From positions 1-5,826 of the forward strand of contig CAZZLQ010000079.1 in assembly GCA_964655245.1 (NCBI GenBank): a stretch of DNA of 5,826 bases, in the 5' to 3' direction. The DNA comes from JBEIHI01 sp964655245 (GTDB lineage Bacteria; Bdellovibrionota; UBA2394). Each line of letters starts with the position of its first letter. Position 1 is the stretch's first letter. Positions 1 through 5,656 of this stretch are shown here, piece after piece. A program made the translations under genes and the position numbers. The notes under the pieces were generated by a model. That model worked only from the letters and a program-made list of their open reading frames with translations. It was not told the DNA's origin and made no database searches.

Positions 1-121
1 CTTTCTCGGGATCGCCTTGAGGACTCGCTTTGAATGCCTCAATCGCCTTCTCCAGGCGATCTTTCATCTCAGGCTGGCGCTTAAAGAAAGCTTCAATGTT
101 CTTTTCAAAAATTGGGTTCAT
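1..121 (-). CDS. Start of a probable Maf/DUF115-type motility accessory protein (partial)
   Basis: Only the first 40 codons are in the window; the gene continues past the left edge. The ATG overlaps the pseB stop codon as ATGA, and a GAGGG Shine-Dalgarno lies just upstream inside pseB, so the start is secure and translation is probably coupled. The visible residues begin MNPIFEKNIEAFFKRQPEMK and continue as a charged, helical stretch with no signal peptide. An 'FEKN-x-EAF-x-(K/R)-x-PE' opening is what I recall for Maf (DUF115, MptE-like) proteins, which act in the cytoplasm and are proposed to transfer pseudaminic or legionaminic acid to flagellin. Position directly after pseB agrees with that. 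This is recognition from a short stretch plus context; the catalytic domain is not visible, and another glycan-cluster protein is possible. Confidence 0.55.
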   Translation of the reverse strand, partial: MNPIFEKNIEAFFKRQPEMKDRLEKAIEAFKASPQGDPEK

Positions 122-1095
122 AATCCCTCACGTTTCATAAGCTCGCGAAGATCCGCGGGCGCAAGCCAGTGGTCATTGGTATGAGAAATGTATTGAAAGC
201 CGTCAGGCAGTGCCTTGCCTTGATGTGCATCCTTGGACCACCATGGCATTTCTGGCTCAACGACGAAGCGATCGGAGAGTTCTACCGCATGCCGAGCTTC
301 ATCAGGTGTGATCATCACTTCATGAAGTTTCTCGCCAGGCCGGATCCCAACAAAGTCTAGTTTGGCATCTGGATTCATCGCCTTTGCAAGATCCACAACC
401 TTCATACTGGGAATCTTCGGAACAAAGATCTCTCCGCCCATCATCATTTCAGCAGAGCTTCGTACAAATCGAACTGCTTGGGCCAAAGTAATCCAGAATC
501 TTGTCATTCGCTCATCAGTGATTGTGAATTGTCCTGATGCCATCTGTTCTTTAAAAATGGGAATCACGGATCCGCGAGATCCCACTACGTTTCCATATCG
601 GACGCATGCGAGGCGAGTGCGCTTGGGTCCTACGTAGGCATTCCCTTGAACAACAATCTTTTCCTGGCAAAGCTTGGTTGCACCATAGAGGTTGACCGGA
701 TTAACAGCTTTGTCGGTGGAGAGTGCTACGACCTTCTCAGCTCCACAATCAATTGCCTGATTGATGATGTTCTGAGTCCCGATGATGTTTGTTTGAATAG
801 CTTCGAAGGGGTTGTATTCGCAAGCTTCCACTCTCTTCATGGCGGCTGCGTGAATGACAATATCAACGCCTCGGAGAGCGCGTTCAACTCTCTCACGATC
901 TCTGACGTCCCCGATGAAGTATCGAAGACTCGGATGATCAAATTCTTTTCGCATTTCGTATTGCTTAAGCTCGTCTCGGCTGAAAATACGAATAACGGCA
1001 GGTTTGAGATGCTCTAAGGCATAGCGGACGAATGCTTTGCCAAAGGAACCAGTTCCCCCAGTGATGAGGATCTTCTTAGTGCTCCAATCGATCAT
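118..1095 (-). CDS. pseB: UDP-N-acetylglucosamine 4,6-dehydratase (inverting), PseB
   Basis: Cytoplasmic NADP-dependent short-chain dehydrogenase/reductase that removes C6 hydroxyl and inverts C5 of UDP-GlcNAc, the first step of CMP-pseudaminic acid synthesis. From the chosen start it has 325 residues, normal for the soluble inverting family and too short for the membrane-anchored retaining PglF type. The Rossmann nucleotide motif GGTGSFG is at residues 13-19, the S-T-D-K catalytic segment at about 126-129, the YGATK (Y-x-x-x-K) pair at Y137 and K141, RYGNVVGSRGSV near 166-177, and RPGEKLHE near 252-259. The frame opens further to an ATG at 1122, adding nine hydrophobic residues (MKSLVLLLS) absent from the family's usual start; MIDWSTKKILITGG matches typical PseB ends, so 1095 was chosen. 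Neither start has a good Shine-Dalgarno. It diverges from pseG and overlaps the next leftward gene by ATGA. A related inverting dehydratase for another deoxy sugar (CapE/WbjB type) is the alternative, made less likely by pseG. Confidence 0.93.
   Translation of the reverse strand: MIDWSTKKILITGGTGSFGKAFVRYALEHLKPAVIRIFSRDELKQYEMRKEFDHPSLRYFIGDVRDRERVERALRGVDIVIHAAAMKRVEACEYNPFEAIQTNIIGTQNIINQAIDCGAEKVVALSTDKAVNPVNLYGATKLCQEKIVVQGNAYVGPKRTRLACVRYGNVVGSRGSVIPIFKEQMASGQFTITDERMTRFWITLAQAVRFVRSSAEMMMGGEIFVPKIPSMKVVDLAKAMNPDAKLDFVGIRPGEKLHEVMITPDEARHAVELSDRFVVEPEMPWWSKDAHQGKALPDGFQYISHTNDHWLAPADLRELMKREGL
122..130 (-). promoter_or_regulatory. Shine-Dalgarno for the gene downstream of pseB
   Basis: On the minus strand the bases read TGAGGGATT immediately before the ATG at 121-119. 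The GAGG core sits 4 bases before the start, within the last codons of pseB. With the ATGA stop/start overlap it indicates translational coupling of the two genes. Confidence 0.6.
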
Positions 1096-1100
1096 ACTTA

Positions 1101-1109
1101 ATAGTAGCA
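1101..1109 (-). promoter_or_regulatory. Possible extended -10 promoter element for pseB
   Basis: The minus strand reads TGCTACTAT here, a TGn plus a -10-like hexamer (TACTAT, 4 of 6 to TATAAT). No recognisable -35 lies about 17 bases upstream, which extended -10 promoters can tolerate. Transcription would begin about 6 bases downstream, at or beside the ATG at 1095, giving a leaderless or nearly leaderless mRNA. The call rests only on pattern and spacing. Confidence 0.3.
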
Positions 1110-1182
1110 CCAAAGACTTCATTACATGATGCGTTAAGTGCTTTTAAATGTGAGATGACGCGCTGAAAATTCAATTGATGTT

Positions 1183-1187
1183 AGGAG
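1183..1187 (+). promoter_or_regulatory. Shine-Dalgarno supporting the TTG start of pseG
   Basis: AGGAG lies 10 bases before the TTG at 1198. No ATG in the pseG frame lies near the conserved start of the protein, and the nearby ATG at 1178 is out of frame, so this ribosome binding site decides for TTG. Confidence 0.6.
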
Positions 1188-1197
1188 TCAATCAGCC

Positions 1198-2271
1198 TTG
1201 GTTGATAGACTTTTGATTGTGCAAACGATTCCATTTATTTTTCGTTGTGATGCATCGAGTGAAGTGGGTTGGGGACATTTCCGCCGCTTGTATGCTCTGG
1301 CAGAAGTCGCTCAGCAAACGGGACGCTTCAAAATCTATTTCATCACTCGAGCTTTGCCCAAAAGTTTAGAAAAAAAGCTCACAGAGATTCATGCGATTCA
1401 TCACAAGATAGCAGACGACGCTAGCCTTGATTCTGAGCTGGCTTCCGTGCATGCGTTGTTTGATCTAATGAGCAAAAAGAACGTTATTGTTTGTATTGAT
1501 AATTACGATTGGAAGAGTGAATTTTTTGAGGAGCTCAAAAAAGACCCCCGAGTTTGCCTTGTGGCTTTTGATGATGGACAAAGTAGGCACTATGTTTGCG
1601 ACTTTTTGATTAATCAAAATCTCGATGCGGAGAAGATTTCGTTTTCCGCCTCCAACGATTGTCAGCAATTGGTGGGACCTCAGTATGTGATGATTCGCGA
1701 TGAGATTCACACGCTGCGTCAACATCCCACAGAGAGAATGGCGGAGATGTTTCAGTTCGTCGTCACCTTGGGTGGTGGGGACCGCTGGGGGCATGCTCTT
1801 AAGGCAATCGAGGCTGCGAAGCTTTCGACAGCCAAGTATGAAACGCATGTTGTGGTGGGTTCCGGATGGCCTCACGTTGAGAAAGCTCGACGACTCATTG
1901 GGAATCATCCTCGGATTCACCTCTATGAGGACCCCTCATTCTTTCCGCAACTGATGGCTCGTGCCGATCTGGCTCTTTGCGGGGGTGGGAGTACCACCTA
2001 TGAGTTGGCTTACCTGGGAGTTCCCATGCTGATGACGTCGCTTGCTTCCAATCAAACTCGAATTGCGACGGCTTGGGCCGAACGAGGTGTCGGGGAATAT
2101 CTCGGACCAGCAGAACTTGTGACGGCAGAGATTCTCGTTGAGAAGATTCACTATTGGATGGAGCGTGACCAGGAACTTGAAAATCGAGGGGTCTCTGCTC
2201 AAAAGATGATCGACGGTCGTGGTAAGTTTCGAGTTCTCGAGAAAATCTCAAAACATCTTGGTGTCCGCTAG
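1198..2271 (+). CDS. pseG: UDP-2,4-diacetamido-2,4,6-trideoxy-beta-L-altropyranose hydrolase, PseG
   Basis: Cytoplasmic GT-B-fold hydrolase that releases UDP from the altrose intermediate, the fourth step of the pseudaminic acid pathway, just before condensation with phosphoenolpyruvate by PseI. Length 357 is normal. Family marks in order are FRCDASSEVGWGHFRR at 15-30, with H27 in the G-x-G-H motif corresponding to the catalytic His of Campylobacter PseG; DNYDW at 101-105; AFDDGQSRHYVCDFLINQN at 123-141; VGPQYVMIR at 159-167; the VTLGGGD loop at 189-195; and the nucleotide-binding segment CGGGSTTYELAYLGVP at 261-276 followed by SNQ. The TTG start is supported by AGGAG upstream; six or more extra residues precede the usual first strand. 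There is no fused acetyltransferase (PseH) domain. It diverges from pseB and ends 9 bases from the oppositely running mltG. A SpsG-like hydrolase of a related sugar route is the main alternative. Confidence 0.9.
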   Translation: MVDRLLIVQTIPFIFRCDASSEVGWGHFRRLYALAEVAQQTGRFKIYFITRALPKSLEKKLTEIHAIHHKIADDASLDSELASVHALFDLMSKKNVIVCIDNYDWKSEFFEELKKDPRVCLVAFDDGQSRHYVCDFLINQNLDAEKISFSASNDCQQLVGPQYVMIRDEIHTLRQHPTERMAEMFQFVVTLGGGDRWGHALKAIEAAKLSTAKYETHVVVGSGWPHVEKARRLIGNHPRIHLYEDPSFFPQLMARADLALCGGGSTTYELAYLGVPMLMTSLASNQTRIATAWAERGVGEYLGPAELVTAEILVEKIHYWMERDQELENRGVSAQKMIDGRGKFRVLEKISKHLGVR

Positions 2272-2280
2272 ATCCGCGAG

Positions 2281-3273
2281 CTACTTTAGAAACTTTTTAA
2301 TGGCATTCTTATGCTCTTCGTACGTCTTTGAGAAGTGATGGGAACCGTCTCGTCGTGACACAAAGAAGATATACTCGGTCTTTTGGGGATAGATGGCAGA
2401 GTGAATCGCAAGCAGACTGGGGTTGCAAATCGGAGTCATCGGAATTCCCTCCGTTTGATAAGTGTTAAAGGGTGTCTTTCGGAAGAGATGATCACGAGTT
2501 ACCCTGCCACCATAAGGTAAAAGATCATAGACCGCTGTGGGATCACTTTGGAGTTTCATTCCCTTGGCCATCCGGTTGTGAAATACGCTTGAGATCACTC
2601 CCATTTCAGCAGCCAGACCCGTCTCTTTTTCAATCACCGAGGCCAAAATCACAGACTCATGAAAGCTGAGATTCGTCTTCTTGGCTTTTTCCAAGTAGTC
2701 CTCAGGAATCTTTGACCAGAACATATCCACAAAGGTTCGGATGATTGATTTCACGCTCTGGCCTCGTGAGAGATAATAGGTCTCAGGAAAAAGGTAACCC
2801 TCAACGGTGAAGCTCGGAATATTCAGCTCCTCAATGAAAGATCGATCCCATGCCGCTTCCAAGAATTGGAGGCGATCGACCAACCCCGCATCATCAAGCG
2901 CCTGAGCGACTTGAAACATGGTTGCTCCTTCTAAAATCGTGAAACGATGAAGCTTGACCGATGAGCCCGTCACGACATTCAGAATCTCCCATGAGGTCAT
3001 CAGAGTGTTAAGTTCGTACTCCCCAGCCTTGAGCTTTCCGGATTTTCCTGTGAGGCGGCCCACATAATAGAAAAAGTCATAAGACCGAACGAGCCCTCCA
3101 TCCTTGAGGCGAGCTGCAATGGATCCAAACGATTCGCCGGCATCGACATTGAAAGAAAGGAATCTTCGAGCGTCCGTTGGTGATGAATTCAGAACGGAAA
3201 AAATCACCATGGAAGAGGCGGCAATGAGCCCTACGATCAAAAAAACACTGGCTAGATTCCTATTCCTGCGCAC
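2281..3273 (-). CDS. mltG: Endolytic murein transglycosylase MltG (YceG-like)
   Basis: Inner-membrane enzyme that cleaves nascent peptidoglycan strands internally, forming 1,6-anhydro ends and probably limiting glycan length. The 330-residue protein has a short basic N-terminus, one membrane segment at about 8-28, a LysM-like subdomain at about 40-108 and the YceG catalytic domain to the end. Visible marks are EGYLFPETY at 158-166, the catalytic motif ASVIEKETG at 211-219 with E215 as the likely equivalent of E. coli Glu218, LQSDPTA at 241-247, TPFNTY at 267-272 and GSHHFSKTYEEH at 310-321. The usual GLPPGPI-type loop reads GIPMTPICNP at 276-285, a mild divergence. The GTG start lies inside the end of ruvX (14-base overlap) and has AGAGGAA 7 bases upstream. 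It is cotranscribed with ruvX; no terminator is seen in the 9-base gap to the convergent pseG. Confidence 0.95.
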   Translation of the reverse strand: MRRNRNLASVFLIVGLIAASSMVIFSVLNSSPTDARRFLSFNVDAGESFGSIAARLKDGGLVRSYDFFYYVGRLTGKSGKLKAGEYELNTLMTSWEILNVVTGSSVKLHRFTILEGATMFQVAQALDDAGLVDRLQFLEAAWDRSFIEELNIPSFTVEGYLFPETYYLSRGQSVKSIIRTFVDMFWSKIPEDYLEKAKKTNLSFHESVILASVIEKETGLAAEMGVISSVFHNRMAKGMKLQSDPTAVYDLLPYGGRVTRDHLFRKTPFNTYQTEGIPMTPICNPSLLAIHSAIYPQKTEYIFFVSRRDGSHHFSKTYEEHKNAIKKFLK

Positions 3274-3703
3274 GAATGAATTCCTCTAAAAACAAGGCTG
3301 CCGCAATCGCGTCCTTTTTCTCACGAGCTGTTTTTGATCGAGCCTTCACCCCATGTTCCCGGAGAATATCCATAGCATCTCGAGTGGAAAGACTTTCGTC
3401 AAATGAGTAGATCGGAAGCGCAAAATTCTTTTGGAGCGTTTCAATCCAAAAATAGGAGTTCTGTGTGCTTTGAGTCTCTTTTCCGGCCAAAGTGGTGGGT
3501 ACTCCCACAACGACAGCTTCGATTTTATGATCTTGTAAAATCTTTTGAAGGGCGACCAAATCCTCCTTAAGAGTCTTACGATGCAAAATATCCAGGGGGC
3601 TCGCTAACTGAGAAAGGGGATTCCAAAGAGCCATGCCGATTCGCTTTGACCCGATATCAAGAGATAGAAGGCGCATTTGCTTGGTACTCTTTTGATTTGC
3701 CAT
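3260..3703 (-). CDS. ruvX: RuvX/YqgF-family RNase H-fold nuclease (putative Holliday junction resolvase, pre-16S rRNA nuclease)
   Basis: Small cytoplasmic nuclease of the YqgF family. E. coli YqgF is implicated in 16S rRNA 5'-end maturation, and related proteins resolve Holliday junctions. From the ATG at 3703 it has 147 residues (family about 138-150). All three acidic active-site positions are present: D16 in LSLDIGSKRIG, E103 in SFDESLSTRDA and D131 in KKDAIAAALFLEEF. VVGVPTTLAGKETQST near 65-80 is the family's glycine-proline loop. The start is uncertain. The frame reaches an ATG at 3718 with AGG 4 bases upstream; ATG 3703 has GGA 10 bases upstream; ATG 3676 gives the minimal family start MRLLSLDIG with only AAGAG 10 bases upstream. 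Its last 14 bases overlap mltG. It diverges from the LpoB-like gene with little space between, so each promoter may lie in the other's coding region. Confidence 0.92.
   Translation of the reverse strand: MANQKSTKQMRLLSLDIGSKRIGMALWNPLSQLASPLDILHRKTLKEDLVALQKILQDHKIEAVVVGVPTTLAGKETQSTQNSYFWIETLQKNFALPIYSFDESLSTRDAMDILREHGVKARSKTAREKKDAIAAALFLEEFIRAQE
3281..3287 (-). promoter_or_regulatory. Shine-Dalgarno fixing the GTG start of mltG
   Basis: The minus strand reads AGAGGAA, ending 7 bases before GTG at 3273-3271. It lies within the final codons of ruvX. It supports GTG initiation, which places the basic N-terminus and membrane helix in register with other MltG proteins. Confidence 0.7.
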
Positions 3704-3732
3704 GATGATCAAATCCATTCAACCTGTTGACT

Positions 3733-4338
3733 ATGAAAGCTTATCTCTCTGTTTCGATTGTTTCACTCTTGTTTTTGGCCTTTTTAACAAATGGATGTGG
3801 TCCTCGAGCTTTTACAAAAGGACAGTATGATGATCCTAATAAGGTCATCCTGCTCGATGACAAGTTTGGCGAGAACGATATGCAGTTGGTTGCCAATCAA
3901 TTGGTCAGCTCATTGGTTGAATATGGTGAGGTCAAAAATGCGACCCAGCCTCCTATTGTGATGGTCGGGACCGTTCGCAATCGAACATCAGAACATATCG
4001 ATGTGAAGAGCCTTACGGACAAGATCCGCACAGCTTTGATTAAGTCTGGAAAGTTTAGATTCTCGGATAAGACTTCTCGAGATGAAGTCGCAGAAGAATA
4101 TGAGTATCAATCGGGTGGTCTTGTTGATCAAAAATCAGCGGTGCGCAAAGGTAAGCAGGCTGGTGTGCAGTATTTGATTACGGGAGACATTGGCTCGAAT
4201 ATCCAAGAAGTTGGTAAGGACAAAATGATTTTCTATATTGTGACCATGAATCTCACGGACCTGGAATCAAATTTGATCGAATGGTCGGATAATAAAGAAA
4301 TCCGCAAGCGTTACAAAAAGCGATCGACCGGCCTTTAA
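3733..4338 (+). CDS. lpoB: LpoB-family penicillin-binding protein activator lipoprotein
   Basis: Probable outer-membrane lipoprotein of the LpoB family (COG3417); in E. coli LpoB crosses the periplasm to activate the synthase PBP1B. From the ATG at 3733 the protein has 201 residues. A signal peptide (K2, then a hydrophobic stretch 4-18) ends at C22 in LTNGC; the -3 Thr and -2 Asn are unusual for a lipobox. The globular domain runs from about 37 to 195, with LLDDKFGENDMQLVANQLVSSL at about 40-61 broken by few changes, IVMVGTVRNRTSEHID at 75-90, LTDKIRTALIKSGKFRF at 94-110, YQSGGLVD at 125-132, YLITGDI at 147-153 and LIEWSDNKEIRK at 181-192. Only about 15 residues separate the Cys from this domain, whereas E. 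coli LpoB has a long flexible linker. A TTG at 3727 is possible, but neither start has a Shine-Dalgarno. The COG3014 gene follows after 21 bases. The match to the domain is strong; the PBP partner is unknown. Confidence 0.88.
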   Translation: MKAYLSVSIVSLLFLAFLTNGCGPRAFTKGQYDDPNKVILLDDKFGENDMQLVANQLVSSLVEYGEVKNATQPPIVMVGTVRNRTSEHIDVKSLTDKIRTALIKSGKFRFSDKTSRDEVAEEYEYQSGGLVDQKSAVRKGKQAGVQYLITGDIGSNIQEVGKDKMIFYIVTMNLTDLESNLIEWSDNKEIRKRYKKRSTGL

Positions 4339-4359
4339 GGCTAGCGGTTTGAGAATCCA

Positions 4360-5655
4360 TTGAAACATCTCAGCTATCTTGTTGCGATCGTGGCTTTCTT
4401 TTCTGGTTGTGCAAAGACCTACGAGAAGTCAGCCGTTCGAGCCTGGGATTTGATGGCCGATCAGCGACAGGCGAGTGCTTTGAAGCTCTATGAGTCGGAT
4501 GTGACTCGTCCTCAAGACGAACTTCTGCGCTTGATGGATGAGGGTATTCTGCTGAGAACCTCGGGACAGTTCAAAGAGAGTAATGAAAAGTTTTTTGCTG
4601 CTGCTCGATTGATTGAGGGAAACGGTTATGTGAGCCTCTCTCAAGAGGCGGCCCGATTACTCACGGATGAGAATCAGAAGGCTTACCAGGGCGAGGACTT
4701 CGAAAAAGTTCTGGTTCATCTTTACCTGGGGCTTAATTTTGTTTCGCTCAACGATGACGAAGCCGCACTTGTTGAAACTCGAAGGGTGAATGAGATCCTT
4801 TACCAAATGATCTCTGAGGGAAAGAGGCCCTATGAGCTCAATCCCTTTGCTCGTTATTTAGGAGCCATGCTGTTTGAGAAAGAGAAGGAGGTGAACGATG
4901 CATTCATCGCCTATCAAAATACCTATGACATCAATCCTCTTCAGATGCGGCGATTTGAGACTTTAGGACTCGATCTTGTGCGCACCGCCAAGCGCTTGGG
5001 GTTTGATGATGAATTGGCCAAGATTCAGACCGCCTGGGGTGACAATGTTGTGAAGCGCGGTCTTCAGTCAGTTGCCGAGAAGCAGGGCTCCGTGGCTTTG
5101 CTTTTTGAGGTCGGGAAGAGCCCACAAAAAATTTCTGAAATTGAGCGGCGCTACCAAAAATCACAGTCGGGAACGATGGCGGAAGTCATCATCCCTCTAC
5201 CAGTTTATCAGAGACGCTGGGCAAAGATTCATTCGGCTCGCCTCGTAGCTGTAGGCGAAGAGTCGGCTGAAGCGATTGCTCAAACTCTCTATGATATTGA
5301 AGATTCAGCGGAGAAGTTTTTGGCAGATCGCCGAGGGCGGCTGATTGCACGGGCCCTTCTTTCGGCGGGTGTGAAGGTGGGAGTGGCTGCTGCCGTGGGT
5401 AAGGCAACCGACAGTAAAGATCTAGGAAACTTGGCGGGACTCTTGCTGCTCGCCTCGGCTCAAGCCGATACAAGATCGTGGCTTTTACTGCCGGGGAATC
5501 TTCAGGTTGCAAAGTTGTTTCTTAAGCCAGGACGATACGAGCTGAGAATTGAGTATCTCTCTGCATCCGGGAAGATTGTGGATTCAGAGAACTTAGAACC
5601 GATCGCTGTGAAAGCCTTTGAGACGACTTTCATTCAGCGTCGGTCCTTCAAATAG
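4360..5655 (+). CDS. COG3014-family lipoprotein of unknown function
   Basis: A 431-residue predicted lipoprotein: basic start, hydrophobic stretch to residue 14, and FSGC with C17 as the acylated residue; Ala at +2 suggests the outer membrane. Residues 25-240 are mostly helical with a TPR-like look, including EDFEKVLVHLYLGLNFVSLN and EAALVETRRVNE (about 112-146), which I recognise as COG3014 hallmarks. A Gly/Ala-rich hydrophobic stretch at about 328-368 could be a membrane-inserting hairpin, then the second hallmark, ADTRSWLLLPGNLQVAKLFL, at 369-388, and a small beta-rich end (391-425). The biochemical role is not known. COG3014 genes commonly sit beside lpoB homologues in Gram-negatives, and here the spacing (21 bases) implies cotranscription, suggesting a role with LpoB in wall synthesis or envelope assembly; that is inference. 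The TTG start has only weak GAGA upstream but is the sole start that keeps the signal peptide. Confidence 0.82.
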   Translation: MKHLSYLVAIVAFFSGCAKTYEKSAVRAWDLMADQRQASALKLYESDVTRPQDELLRLMDEGILLRTSGQFKESNEKFFAAARLIEGNGYVSLSQEAARLLTDENQKAYQGEDFEKVLVHLYLGLNFVSLNDDEAALVETRRVNEILYQMISEGKRPYELNPFARYLGAMLFEKEKEVNDAFIAYQNTYDINPLQMRRFETLGLDLVRTAKRLGFDDELAKIQTAWGDNVVKRGLQSVAEKQGSVALLFEVGKSPQKISEIERRYQKSQSGTMAEVIIPLPVYQRRWAKIHSARLVAVGEESAEAIAQTLYDIEDSAEKFLADRRGRLIARALLSAGVKVGVAAAVGKATDSKDLGNLAGLLLLASAQADTRSWLLLPGNLQVAKLFLKPGRYELRIEYLSASGKIVDSENLEPIAVKAFETTFIQRRSFK

Positions 5656-5656
5656 G

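Larger units (their letters stand above)
1096..1197. other. Divergent pseB-pseG intergenic region
   Basis: This 102-base spacer separates the two divergent pseudaminate genes and should hold both promoters. I see the extended -10-like element for pseB and the pseG Shine-Dalgarno. I found no convincing sigma-70, sigma-28 or sigma-54 promoter facing pseG and no clear inverted repeat for an operator. Confidence 0.5.

Noticed and set aside
169..1017. Plus-strand open frames of 63, 91 and 123 codons opposite pseB
   Set aside because: They lie antisense within the clearly coding pseB frame and their translations show no family motif.
1178..1180. ATG upstream of the pseG TTG as an alternative start
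   Set aside because: It is 20 bases before the TTG, out of frame, and precedes rather than follows the AGGAG.
2234..2243. Perfect 10-base palindrome TTCTCGAGAA near the end of pseG
   Set aside because: It is inside coding sequence, has no loop or T-run to act as a terminator, and an isolated 10-base palindrome is expected by chance.
1465..2251. Several frames of 84-151 codons overlapping pseG on both strands
   Set aside because: PseG motifs run along the whole 1198-2271 frame, so these are shadow frames without ribosome binding sites of note.
2272..2280. Possible bidirectional terminator between pseG and mltG
   Set aside because: The gap is 9 bases and no stem with adequate G+C followed by a T-run can be drawn across it.
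3727..3732. TTGACT just before lpoB as a -35 element
   Set aside because: A -35 here would put the transcription start inside the signal-peptide codons; the matching -10 would also have to lie in coding sequence. It is more likely a chance match.
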